Of a DNA stretch of 37,420 bases, positions 29,619 through 37,420 are shown one piece after another. The translations under genes were made by a program, and so were the position numbers. The notes beneath the pieces are model-generated. The model ran no database searches, was not told the DNA's origin, and saw only the letters and a list, made by a program, of their open reading frames with translations. How positions within the stretch are numbered: position 1 is the stretch's first letter; the number at the start of each line of letters is the position of its first letter. The stretch spans positions 1 to 37,420 of the forward strand of contig DHWA01000054.1 in NCBI GenBank assembly GCA_002412935.1, given 5' to 3'. Origin of the DNA: Patescibacteria group bacterium UBA5194 (lineage in GTDB: Bacteria > Patescibacteriota > Gracilibacteria > BD1-5 > UBA6164).

Positions 29619-30459
29619 TATTAAACAAATCTCTAAAAACTTTCAAAGCTAAATCTTGATCTATAAAAAATGGGCTAGTCGCTACTGTTATAAGACTAGC
29701 TTTTTTTATGAGTTTTTGTACTATTTCTTTTTTAAGTTTATAATCTATATAATCAAGTTTTGGTTGAAAAAAATCTAGGTCTAGGTTTAGGATGGTGCTA
29801 GGTTGTCATTCTAAGTATAACGAAGAATCCCTTGAGCTTTGTTTTATAATTTTAACAGTGTTTAATGGATCCTTCAATTCATTCAGGATGACAGTTCAAG
29901 AGTTTAGTTTATTATTCACTTCATCTAACTCACTCTCACTTCTAATTTGAAACATTTCTTTTATAAGTCAGTCATGAATTGCAGGTTTTATATAATTTCA
30001 TACATCTACATAATTTGTGTATTCAAAGATTCTTTTTAGATCTTTTAGTTCTTCTTGTTCTAAGTAAATTCATGGATCTCTTAAATCTGTGTGTTCATCT
30101 ATATGATATAAAGTAGAATTGTTTGATATTATTCAATCAAATCTAGCTTTATGCCAGAAAAAATAAGCATGATTGTGATTATCAAAAAGATATATTTTTT
30201 TTTGTCATTCCCTTGAAGAAGGGAATCTTCCTTGTATTTGTTCTAAATTAATTTCATAAAAGTTTTTAAGTCAGGTACAAGATTGTAAATTTCATTTGAA
30301 ATCATAGTCTTCAAAAACGATTTGATCTCAAAATTTGATGTCGTTTACGTTATTTGTTTTTATAAGACTTGGAACATAAAGCTTTTTATTAGGTCTTTTA
30401 TTAAAAGAAAAAGCATTGTTTCAAAAAGGAGTGTCTATATAAAAAGATTTAGAGTACAT
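29608..30459 (-). CDS. UPF0489 family protein with in-frame repeat insertions
   Basis: 283 aa. Family motifs: 'IYLFDNHNHAYFFWHKA' (about 90-106), 'LYHIDEHTDLRDPG' (about 116-129), 'ILNLDLDFFQP' (about 232-242), 'TVATSPFFIDQ' (about 264-274). His/Asp-rich motifs suggest a metal-dependent hydrolase, but no activity is established. Two palindromic repeats are read through in frame: a 90-bp element (29804-29893, encoding 30 residues just before the 'LDLDFF' motif) and a 28-bp one (30203-30230, just before 'IYLFDNHNHAYFFW'). Neither introduces a stop. The core motifs are intact, so the gene is probably functional. Confidence 0.82.
29804..29893. repeat. 90-bp palindromic repeat inside the UPF0489 gene
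   Basis: Ends 'tgtcattctaag' and 'attcaggatgaca' form inverted repeats. The halves match the widespread 'tgtcattctgagcg...gaagaatc' and 'ggatccttcacttcg...aggatgaca' repeat style. Length is exactly 30 codons. Confidence 0.8.
30203..30230. repeat. Short palindromic repeat inside the UPF0489 gene
   Basis: 'tgtcattcccttgaagaagg' continuing to 'gaatctt'. A hairpin 'attccctt' / 'aagggaat' with a short loop, of the same family style as the other repeats. Confidence 0.7.
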
Positions 30460-30571
30460 GGAGATTAGATAAAAGAATAAAGACTAAAGATTAGTAAAAG
30501 ATAATTTGAATTTTTTAAATAGCAAGTTATTATGTAAATAAAGAATAAGAAATAATGAATAAAGAATAACT

Positions 30572-31216
30572 ATGACTAAAGAAAATATAAAAATAATTAT
30601 ATCTTATCTTGATAAATTATTTCCAGATGCCAAAACTGAGCTTTTTTATGAAAATGAATTTCAGCTTCTAATAGCTATTATTATGTCTGCCCAAACTACA
30701 GATAAACAGGTTAATAAAGTAAATAAAGTTTTCTTTAAAGTTTTTAAAAATCCAGATGATTGATTAAAATTATGACAAAAGAATATAGAAAATTATATAA
30801 AAACTGTATGATTTTATAAAACAAAAGCAAAAAATATTTATAGAACTTGTGAAATTTTATATAAAAATGATTTAAACAATTTTTCTACTGTAGAAAAATT
30901 ACAAACTTTACATTGAGTAGGTATAAAAACAGCAAAAGTATTTTTAGCTATAACTAAAAACACTCAAGTATTAGGTGTAGATACTCATGTGCATAGAGTA
31001 TTGAATAGACTTTGAATTGTTAAAACAAAGTCACCATTAGAAACTGATAAGAAAGTAGAAAAGATTCTAAAAAAAGAAGATTTATCAAAACTTCATCATA
31101 CATTAATATTTTTTTGAAGATATAATTGTACTGCAAGAAATCCTAAATGTGATTTGTGTGATTTAAAGCAAATTTGTAAGTATTATAAAAAGGTAATTTT
31201 AATAAAAAATAAATAA
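30572..31216 (+). CDS. nth: Endonuclease III
   Basis: 214 aa, typical size. 'LLIAIIMSAQTTDKQVNKV' (about 28-46) and the helix-hairpin-helix 'LHGVGIKTAKVFL' with catalytic Lys (about 118), plus 'VDTHVHRVLNRLG' with the catalytic Asp (about 136). The [4Fe-4S] loop has C-x6-C-x2-C-x5-C spacing ('CTARNPKCDLCDLKQIC'). It removes oxidised pyrimidines from DNA and nicks the abasic site. Confidence 0.95.
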
Positions 31217-31324
31217 TAATAAAATATTACAGTTTTTATATAAAAAGCATTGACTTTTATTTGACATATTTTTTAAAATATATTAAGATATTATAGATAG
31301 TTAATTTCTTAATTAATAAAAACT

Positions 31325-32323
31325 ATGGATAAAATAAAAATTAATACACAAATATTAGATGATGTACCTAATATTAATACTTCAGATGATGAAAATAAGA
31401 ACGTATGATCAATCACTTTAAGTGAAGAATCATTAACAGATAAAATTTCAGAAACAAATAATAACACCTCTATTATCCCTTTAAATGAAGAATTATCAAA
31501 TGATAAGACTGAACAATTAGAAGATAATGTAAATCAAGATAATATTCAAGAACAAGATTGAGATGATGCTGTAATACCAAAAACATTTGTAACAATTAAA
31601 AAAGAACCAATTAAAAGTTCTACAAATGTGATTGACGAAGAAAAAGAAGAAGTAGTTTGAAAAAAAATAGTTAAAGATTTATTTATGAATTATGATTCAG
31701 ATTTTCATAAAAATGAAAAAACAATAATGCAAAGAATTAGGTTATTTAAGATGACACCAAGAACTCGTACTTGATTTGTTGTTGTTTCAACTGTTATTAC
31801 TTTGTCTATTGTAGCTATAATGATGAAAATAGACCCAAAAAATCAATCTATAGATAATTATAAAGCAAATTTACTCTCATTATTATGACAAAAAACTAAT
31901 ACAATAATTGTAGATACTCCACCACAAGTCTTAAATGAAAATATTTGAGAAATAGAAACTCCAACACAAACATGAACTACAGGTACATGAATAGTTGAGG
32001 AGCAAACACAAACAGGAACTACAAGTACATGAATAGTTGAGGAGCAAACACAAACAGGAACTACAAGTACATGAATAATTGAGGAACAGACACAGACTTG
32101 AATTACAAGTACTTGAGTTATTGAAGAAGAAAATCTAATAAAAGAAAAATGGTTAACTGTAAAACCAGATATAATTATAACAGAAGATGGAAGTACTGAA
32201 TATATGTATAAATGACAATCTTTTTCTAAAGAAGCATTGCAAGAAGAATTAAAAAAAGATGTAAAAGCCGAAATAGATAAAAAAACAAAAGATTATTTAA
32301 ATAAACTTTATATAGAAAATTAA
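31325..32323 (+). CDS. Single-pass membrane protein with tandem repeats
   Basis: 332 aa. An acidic, Asn/Asp/Glu-rich N-terminal region (about 1-145), one membrane helix ('TGFVVVSTVITLSIVAIMM', about 151-169), then an outer segment with four 14-residue repeats (about 214-269, unit 'TQTGTTSTGIVEEQ'), then a charged C-terminal part. No known domain. The topology suggests a cytoplasmic acidic region and a Thr/Gly-rich external stalk. The DNA repeat (42 bp) should make copy number variable. A terminator follows. Confidence 0.7.
31964..32131 (+). repeat. Four tandem 42-bp repeats
   Basis: Units begin at 31964, 32006, 32048 and 32090. Units 2 and 3 are nearly identical and the outer ones are diverged. 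Each encodes 14 residues without frame change. Confidence 0.85.
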
Positions 32324-32337
32324 AAAATTAAATTAAT

Positions 32338-32366
32338 AAAAAAAATACCAATCAGGTATTTTTTTA
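32338..32366. terminator. Bidirectional terminator
   Basis: Stem 'aaaaaatacc' / 'ggtatttttt' with a 5-nt loop, between the + strand membrane-protein gene and the - strand tRNA-Arg. A/T tracts on both sides. Confidence 0.85.
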
Positions 32367-32373
32367 TTTTTAA

Positions 32374-32448
32374 TGGTATCCCCAGCAGGAATCGAACCTA
32401 CATCTACCCCTTAGGAGGGGGTTGTTCTATCCGTTGAACTATGAGGAC
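32374..32448 (-). tRNA. tRNA-Arg(CCT)
   Basis: 75 nt with CCA encoded. Acceptor GTCCTCA / TGGGGAT (with wobble pairs), anticodon stem ACCCC / GGGGT around the loop CTCCTAA, T-arm 'GTAGGTTCGATTCCTGC'. The anticodon CCU reads AGG, which is used here as Arg besides AGA. Confidence 0.93.
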
Positions 32449-32489
32449 AAGAAAAGATTAATTTATGGTTTTAATCTTTTATATATTTA

Positions 32490-33059
32490 TTATACATTCA
32501 CAAACCAAATTACAATTCCAATAACTATAAGAACAAGTATAAATACTATAAGTATATTGTTTGTTCACTTTTCATATTTTAAATCTCTTACAAGTTTATG
32601 TCTATCATGTTTTAAATCAGTTAATTCTTTTGATAAAAAATCCTTTGATTCTTCAAGCAGAAATTGTGATTTTTTAAATTCTATTAAAGAAATAGAATTT
32701 TTTGCTATTTCTTCAGCTCTTCATAATCTTACCGATAGATCTTGTATTAAAGAATCTTTTTTATTTAATTCATTTTTTAAATCTGTATAAATATTATCTA
32801 AAATACTTAAAGATTTTTCATTTGTTACTTCATTTTCTATAAAATCAGTTTCTATATTTTTTTTCTCTTTTTTTGTAGGTAGGATAATTTCTTGATTACT
32901 TTCTCAAACATTTCTTAACTTATTTATATCTTCTTCATTTACATATACAGTTTTTCCGTCTTTTTTAATTCTTATTTTACCAGATTTAATATATCTATCT
33001 ATACTTCTTGTAGACATATTTAGTAATTCAGAGGCTTCTTTTCTTGTTAATTTATACAT
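32490..33059 (-). CDS. Membrane-anchored protein with an N-terminal helix-turn-helix
   Basis: 189 aa. N-terminal MerR/excisionase-like HTH ('LTRKEASELLNMSTRSIDRY', 'GKIRIKKDGKTVYVNEEDI', about 4-47). The middle (about 60-160) is Glu/Lys-rich and probably coiled coil. The C-terminus is one membrane helix ('NNILIVFILVLIVIGIVIWF', about 167-186). It should bind DNA while tethered to the membrane by its tail. The role is unknown; candidates are chromosome or plasmid anchoring or membrane-linked regulation. It is 45 bp downstream of ppaC on the same strand. Confidence 0.78.
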
Positions 33060-33104
33060 TTTTAAGTAATTATGTTATAAATTTGTAAAAAAATAATATT
33101 AAAA

Positions 33105-34034
33105 TTATCTATTAAAATATTCAGTTAATTCAGGAACAACTTGTTTTTTTCTAGATAATCTATTTTTTAAATTTGCTAGATTATTTTCGACTTTTGTATT
33201 AAAAATTTCTTCAACAATTTTACTATCAATTCAATCAAGTACTATTGTAGTATTATTTTCTCAAAAGATATCAACAACACTAAGCATAATAAATTCTAGA
33301 GAAGAATCTTCTTTTATTTTTTTAAGTCATTTTAATATCTCATCTTTTCTTCAAAGTGCATAACTTGGATTTACAGTTTCTAGAGTTCAAACTCATAGTT
33401 TTTTTCAAGCAACTTCAAATTCTTTATAATCATATTTTATAAGACTTTCAATATCTAAGTCTCATAAATCAGATTTAGCTTCAAATAAAGGATTAATAAA
33501 TTCTTTGAAATCATTTATTTGTGTTATATTTTTTAATTCTTCGGCGATTATTGTATCTTCTTTAGTTGTTGTTGCTGATCTAAAAAGTAGACTATCTGAT
33601 AAGATTGCTGCTAACATTAAAGTTCAGATTTCTTTTGATATAGGTAGTCAATTTTCTTTGTACATTTTGTATAATACACTAGCAGTAGAACAAAGTCTTT
33701 CAGCTCTAATAAACAAAGGAGAGTTTGTATTTACTGAAAATTTGTGGTGATCTATTATATATTCAAGTTCAAGTTCATCTATATTATCAATTGTTTGTGC
33801 TTTTTCATTGTGGTCTACTATTGCTATTCTTGTTCAAGGGGGTAGAGATGATATAGTTTCTGGAACTTCCATATTTAGCATATTCAATAAATAAGCAGTT
33901 TCATTATTTAGATTTCACAGTTTATAAACTTTTGGATTATATCATTTATTTTTTAGATATTGAGCAAAAATTAAAGATGAACAGATACTATCAGTATCAG
34001 GAGCTTTATGTCAAAAAATTGCTATGTCTATCAT
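33105..34034 (-). CDS. ppaC: Manganese-dependent inorganic pyrophosphatase (family II)
   Basis: 309 aa, typical length. DHH-type motifs: 'FGHKAPDTDSICSSL' (about 7-21), 'IVDHNE' (about 77), 'YIIDHHKF' (about 99), 'AAILSDSLLFRSATTT' (about 145-160) and the C-terminal substrate-binding 'SRKKQVVPEL' (about 292-301). It hydrolyses PPi to phosphate. Between Obg (25 bp upstream) and the HTH membrane protein, all on the minus strand, so probably one operon. Confidence 0.95.
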
Positions 34035-34059
34035 AATATAAGAGTTTAAAAATTATTTT

Positions 34060-35433
34060 TTACAGATTATATTTCAATTTATCTAAATTCAAAGTTTTAT
34101 TTGCAATAATTACTTTTGGGCTTATTTCATCATCACTTCATCATTCATAAAAGAAACTGTCATCAAATTCTTGAGTTGCAGAAACTTTTTTTATTTCTCT
34201 TTCGATTTTTTGTACTGCTCATATTTTTTCAAGTACATCATAAACTCTCATAACGGCTTCAGGATTTAAGAAATCAGTCATTCTAACTATTTGTTCAATT
34301 CTTTTTCCAGTTATATTGAAAGTTAAATCTGATTCATGAGATAATTTATATTTGCTTGAATCTTCTTGATCTTTTAAATCATAAAGAGTTATTATTTTTG
34401 ATTTTTCGTTTGTGATTTCAAAGTTATTAGTTTCTGTTTCCAAGTTTTTTGAATAATTATCAATTAAATAATCTTTTAATTCATCTAATCAATAAAAACT
34501 GGCAGAACTAATTACAAAAATCTTCTTTTTTTTGTATTTCTTTTTAAATTCGCTATGCATATAATCTAGCATTTCTTTGTCTAGTAAATCAGCTTTTGAT
34601 AAGATTATTATTTCTTCTTTATTTGTTAATGTTTCAGAAAAATAATTTAATTCTTTTCTTATATCTTCATAATCTGTAAATGCCTGATCTAATCTGTACA
34701 AATCAACTAAATGTAAAAGTACTCAAGTTCTTTCTATATGTTTTAAAAATTCTATTCATAATCATTTTCCTTCTGAAGCTCAGGGAATAAGCCCAGGAAC
34801 ATCCTCTAATACCAAAGATTTTCACTTATATTCCATAACTCATAGATTTGGAATCAATGTAGTAAAAGGATAATCTCATACTTTAGCTTTTACATCAGTA
34901 AGAGCATTGATTAAACTTGATTTTCAAGCACTTGGAACTCATATAATTCATATATCAGCAACAAGTTTTAATTCTAGATTTAAATCTAGTTCTTCTCATA
35001 CATCTCAAAGTTCAGCAAAACCAGGAGCTTGTCTAGTAGAAGATACAAAATGAGAATTTCAAAATCATCATCTTCAACCAGAAACTACAAGTAATTTTTG
35101 GTTTTTTTCACTCAAATCATAAATAATTTTTCAAGTATTTAAATCTTTAATTATTGTTCAAACAGGAACATCTAAAACTAAGTCTTCTCAAGATAATCAG
35201 TGCATATTTTGAGTTCATCATTTATGTCATTCTGGAGCATTAAAGACTTTTTTATGTCTAAAAGATGATAGAGTATTTAAATTATCATTTGTTTGTAAAT
35301 AGATATTACCTCAATTTCAACCATCTCATCACCGAGGTCATCCCTTTGGTATACATTTTTCTCTTCTCCAAGAAACAATTCAGTTTCATCATTTTCAAGC
35401 GATTACTTTGATTTTTACTTCATCTATGAACAT
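34060..35433 (-). CDS. obg: GTPase Obg/CgtA
   Basis: 457 aa. N-terminal Gly-rich Obg fold: 'MFIDEVKIKVIAGKGGNGIV' (1-20), and the GGPxGGDGGNGG block (about 31-42) is full of TGA codons. G domain: G1 'GVPSAGKSS' (about 163), G2 'GDYPFTTLIPN', G3 'DVPGLIPGA', G4 'SKADLLD'. C-terminal OCT domain with 'FNITGKRIEQIVRMTDFLN' (about 370-388). Obg acts in 50S ribosome assembly and stress control. One CGG codon (35334-35332) occurs in the GGPxGGD block, where the residue varies among relatives. Confidence 0.95.
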
Positions 35434-35601
35434 AGGGTAGATTTTAGGGAATATGGATTAGGTATTAGTTTATTTATAAAATACTTTTTTGCAAAAAAAT
35501 AATCCTTATAAAGAAGGATAATTTAATATTTTTTAAGATATTTACAAAATACTTTATGATTTCAACTTTTATCTTTAATCTAATTTTTAAAAGAAAAATT
35601 A

Positions 35602-35678
35602 TGGTGTCAGTAGGTGGAGTTGAACCGCCGACCTCGGGGATATGAATCCCGCGCTCTAACCAACTGAGCTATACTGAC
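35602..35678 (-). tRNA. tRNA with CAT anticodon (elongator Met or Ile2)
   Basis: 77 nt with CCA encoded. Acceptor GTCAGTA / TACTGAC. Anticodon loop TTCATAT, anticodon CAT. The stem has an A-C mismatch at 31-39, and the T-stem has a C-A mismatch. The body ('GAGGTCGGCGGTTC') resembles tRNA-Ile with CAU that is modified to lysidine, but elongator Met cannot be ruled out. Confidence 0.8.
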
Positions 35679-35694
35679 AAGGTATCAGTTTTTT

Positions 35695-35769
35695 TGGTTG
35701 CGGAGGTTCGAATCGAACGAACGACCTCAAGGTTATGAGCCTTGCGAGATACCACTTCTCTACTCCGCG
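35695..35769 (-). tRNA. Initiator tRNA-fMet(CAT)
   Basis: 75 nt with CCA encoded. Acceptor CGCGGAG / CTCCGCA leaves the C1-A72 mismatch that defines bacterial initiators. Anticodon arm CAAGG-CTCATAA-CCTTG. T-arm 'GTTCGTTCGATTCGAAC' is perfect. The usual three G-C pairs at 29-31 are here A-U, G-C, G-C. Confidence 0.92.
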
Positions 35770-35776
35770 GTATAGT

Positions 35777-35827
35777 ATAAAAGCTAAAAGGTTAAAGTAA
35801 TAATAGCTTTAGTCTTTTAGCTTTTAT
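35777..35827. repeat. 14-bp inverted repeat between tRNA genes
   Basis: 'ataaaagctaaaag' and 'cttttagcttttat' with a 23-nt loop, between tRNA-Glu and tRNA-fMet. It may be a processing or weak termination hairpin. Confidence 0.55.
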
Positions 35828-35841
35828 CTTTATGTTTTTTA

Positions 35842-35916
35842 TGGTACAGCTACGGGGAATCGAACCCCGGTTTACGGGATGAAAACCCGATGTCCTAACC
35901 ACTAGACGATAGCTGC
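35842..35916 (-). tRNA. tRNA-Glu(TTC)
   Basis: 75 nt with CCA encoded. Acceptor GCAGCTA / TAGCTGT (one G-U), D-arm 'TCGTCTAGTGGTTAGGACA' typical of tRNA-Glu, anticodon loop TTTTCAT with TTC, T-arm 'CCGGGGTTCGATTCCCCG'. Confidence 0.95.
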
Positions 35917-35992
35917 ATAGATTATTACAACAATTATTGTAAACCCTATTATATAGAAATAATAAATTAGTCAAAAAAAAATTGTAAAAAAA

Positions 35993-36046
35993 TTATTATT
36001 TTCAAATTTTTGCTTTTAAAATAAAAGAAAAATTTGAAAATAATAA
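35993..36046. repeat. 19-bp perfect inverted repeat
   Basis: 'ttattattttcaaattttt' and its exact complement are separated by 16 bp. On the minus strand a U-run follows it, so it could be a terminator, but no minus-strand gene lies upstream of it. From here to the ATG at 36155 there is only AT-rich sequence with another short palindrome (about 36070-36106). Confidence 0.6.
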
Positions 36047-36154
36047 AAAAATATCTAAAATATGATTAGCATTTCATATAATCATATAAAATTATATATT
36101 ATTGAAATGATATATATTAAGGACTTAATAAATTTATTTTTTAATTTTTATATT

Positions 36155-36709
36155 ATGTCTAAAGAAAAAGATACTTTAAATGATGTTACTCAGAAATCAG
36201 AAAATTTTTCTGATAAAATTGTTGGAATGTTTTATTCTGAATCATATGTTAAGAAAATTGAATCTTTGGATTTTATGAAAAGTTTAATTGAAAGTTCATT
36301 TATAAAAGGTATAAATGATTTTTGAAAAGGATGGTTTATAAAAGTTTTTGTATTCTTATGATATTTATCAGTAATATTTTGAATAATATGATTCTTGATG
36401 GATTTAAAAATGCTTTTTGGAACTTTTAGATATTTTAATTCGTCTATTACAGTAATTTTATGAATGGTATTTTCATTTTTGGCAGTGTTAGGATGAATAT
36501 GAATGATAAAATTTAAAAAACGGTATCCATTTGTTGTTTTAGTTACTTTTGTGTATCAAATAATTTATTTAATAGCTTTAAACTTCTTTTTTACATCAAT
36601 GTATTATTACACTTGATGAATGGGGGTTGGATCAATGATAATTTCAGCATGATTATTTGTAATTTGATTTGCAATTATACTAAAAAACAAAGATTTATTT
36701 AAAAATTAG
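36155..36709 (+). CDS. Membrane protein of unknown function
   Basis: 184 aa from the ATG at 36155. An in-frame ATG at 36062 exists, but its extra 31 residues are low-complexity. A soluble N-terminal part (about 1-55), then four membrane helices (about 60-85, 94-116, 124-145, 150-175). The motif 'KFKK-CGG-YPFVV' (CGG at 36521) looks like the 'kkW' pattern common at the loop before a helix, again fitting Trp. No family recognised with confidence. Confidence 0.75.
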
Positions 36710-36736
36710 TTGAAAAAGTCTAAAAAAATATATAAT
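36710..36736 (+). promoter_or_regulatory. Promoter of the T-box leader
   Basis: TTGAAA (36710-36715), 15-nt spacer, TATAAT (36731-36736), just after the previous stop. Confidence 0.45.
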
Positions 36737-36742
36737 AAATTT

Positions 36743-36958
36743 ATAAAAAGCATTTGAGTCTGCAATCAACAGACGAAGCTGGAAGAAGAAAACAAAAATC
36801 TTTGTGAGTAGAACTTCCCGGGGTATAATCCTCGTTAATAAAATAATAATTAAGAAATAGCTTTAGGTGGTACCTCTCTTATTAAATATTACTTTAATAG
36901 AGCCAAAAGCACATAATATGAGAATTATTCTTGTTTTATGTGCTTTTTTATTTTTTTA
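36743..36958 (+). promoter_or_regulatory. T-box-type riboswitch with transcription attenuator
   Basis: The core antiterminator fits the T-box layout: A1 helix GCTTTAGG (36860-36867) with CCAAAAGC (36903-36910); 7-nt bulge TGGTACC (36868-36874), whose TGGT can pair with the tRNA 3' NCCA end; and A2 hairpin CTCTTATTAAA / TTTAATAGAG (36876-36902). The strand AAAAGC is shared with a competing terminator (36905-36947, 'aaaagcacataa' / 'ttatgtgctttt', then a T-run). Upstream helices (e.g. GGAAG / CTTCC around 'GAGTAGAA') could be Stem I. I cannot assign the specifier codon. Confidence 0.75.
36905..36958 (+). terminator. Attenuator terminator of the T-box
   Basis: Stem 'aaaagcacataa' / 'ttatgtgctttt', then 'tttttatttttttaat'. 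It excludes the antiterminator because both use 36905-36910. Confidence 0.85.
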
Positions 36959-36969
36959 ATAATAAATTT

Positions 36970-37185
36970 ATGAAAAAACAATATTTAGAGAAGCTAAAAA
37001 AAGTACTTGTTGATGATGATTTCTTAGGACTTGATGATGTACTTGAATTATCTGTAACTTGAATGCTTACTGAAGATGAAGTTAATGAACTTGATGAGAT
37101 ACTTAATGAAGCTACTTTGTATGCGGAGTTTAAGGAATGAGAATATAAGGAGAGAGCTTTGGAATTGATTGATTTAGTGGTGTAA
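36970..37185 (+). CDS. Small acidic protein of unknown function downstream of the T-box
   Basis: 71 aa, Glu/Asp/Leu-rich and probably all helical ('YLEKLKKVLVDDDFLGLDDV', 'MLTEDEVNELDEILNEA'). No signal, membrane helix or known domain. It is the first gene after the T-box leader, 12 bp past the terminator, so its expression should respond to tRNA charging. A repeat-rich hairpin right after the stop ('cctcccc' / 'gggggagg', 37190-37212) may end the transcript. Confidence 0.65.
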
Positions 37186-37189
37186 GTAT

Positions 37190-37212
37190 TTTTCCTCCCC
37201 TTATTAGGGGGA
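37190..37212. repeat. GC-rich hairpin
   Basis: 'cctcccc' + 'ttatta' + 'gggggagg', followed by 'ccaggtgggggctttc'. It is strongly GC-rich compared with its surroundings and resembles another dispersed bacterial repeat style. It may act as a terminator. Confidence 0.6.
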
Positions 37213-37245
37213 GGCCAGGTGGGGGCTTTCTTTTTGTTGCTGTGT

Positions 37246-37311
37246 TGTCATTGCGAAGTATGAAGCAATCCAGTGTTCTCTTGTCGTCATCCTGAATTTA
37301 TTTCAGGATCT
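37246..37311. repeat. Palindromic repeat pair at the right edge
   Basis: 'tgtcattgcgaag' to 'gaagcaatccag' (37246-37273) and 'gtcatcctgaatttatttca' onward (37285-37311). The second shares 'catcctgaatttatttcagg' and the following 'atct' with the repeat at 1760. No gene is seen in the remaining bases to 37420. Confidence 0.75.
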
Positions 37312-37420
37312 ATAATACGAGGTAAATAGAAAAACCTTTTTTTACAATATAGAACACAATTTAGTTTTACTTTTTACACAAAAAGTAAGCAAAAGTGCTT
37401 AAGGCGGCAAATCTTCGCAG

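Noticed and set aside
31964..32131. CRISPR array
   Set aside because: The repeats are directly adjacent, have no spacers and are in frame in a protein gene. No cas genes are in the window.
36062..36154. Upstream ATG at 36062 for the membrane protein
   Set aside because: The added residues are low-complexity Ile/Tyr/Asn from a palindromic AT-rich region; the ATG at 36155 is followed by normal coding sequence.

Overview
The window is about 75% A+T and reads as protein only if UGA is a sense codon. With UGA taken as glycine, almost every long frame becomes a full-length recognisable gene: DnaG, GyrB, NrdD, RF1, Obg, L10 and L7/L12. UGA falls at invariant glycines, including the GGQ motif of release factor 1. 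This is genetic code 25, known from the CPR phyla Absconditabacteria (SR1) and Gracilibacteria. The rare codon CGG also falls where relatives carry tryptophan, most clearly in NrdD and the L,D-transpeptidase, while CGT and CGC read as Arg. As I recall, CGA/CGG=Trp was predicted computationally for Absconditabacterales, so I favour that lineage. All genes end in TAA or TAG. Start codons lack Shine-Dalgarno sequences.

Layout. 1-6.1 kb: a pilin-like surface protein, the rplJ-rplL operon (minus strand) behind an L10-type leader and attenuator, a long nitronate-monooxygenase-like flavoprotein and a secreted cadherin/Ig-repeat protein. 6.1-9.4 kb: dnaG and a second modular pilin. 9.5-13.3 kb: an anaerobic deoxyribonucleotide locus (nrdR, two NrdR boxes, nrdD, a separate glycyl-radical-domain gene, nrdG). 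The class III reductase is split into two polypeptides. 13.3-19.5 kb: two small membrane proteins, prfA, a HIT protein, a third modular pilin carrying an FGE/C-type-lectin-like domain, and gyrB. 19.6-22.2 kb: an accessory island with a MntA/HepT-type pair, a lipoprotein, two membrane proteins of unknown function and an HNH protein with a WYL-like tail. 22.24-23.18 kb has no protein gene but holds a large structured RNA candidate (about 495 nt) with its own promoter and terminator. 23.2-29.6 kb: two AAA ATPases of the ATP-binding/DUF4143 type, an L,D-transpeptidase, an SPFH protein, the prepilin peptidase and a conserved hypothetical. 29.6-35.4 kb: a UPF0489 gene carrying in-frame palindromic repeats, endonuclease III, two membrane proteins (one with a DNA-binding head), Mn-pyrophosphatase and Obg. 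35.6-37.4 kb: tRNA genes, a membrane protein and a T-box-type leader before a 71-aa protein. A fourth tRNA, Arg(CCT), lies at 32.4 kb.

How it fits together. Three proteins share a type IV pilin N-terminus and a common middle module but end in different extracellular folds (fibrinogen-like, LamG, FGE/C-type lectin). With the prepilin peptidase at 28 kb they form a plausible surface-display system on pilin anchors. RNA-level control is visible in three places: the L10 leader, the T-box and the unidentified structured RNA. The nrd genes have transcriptional control by NrdR.
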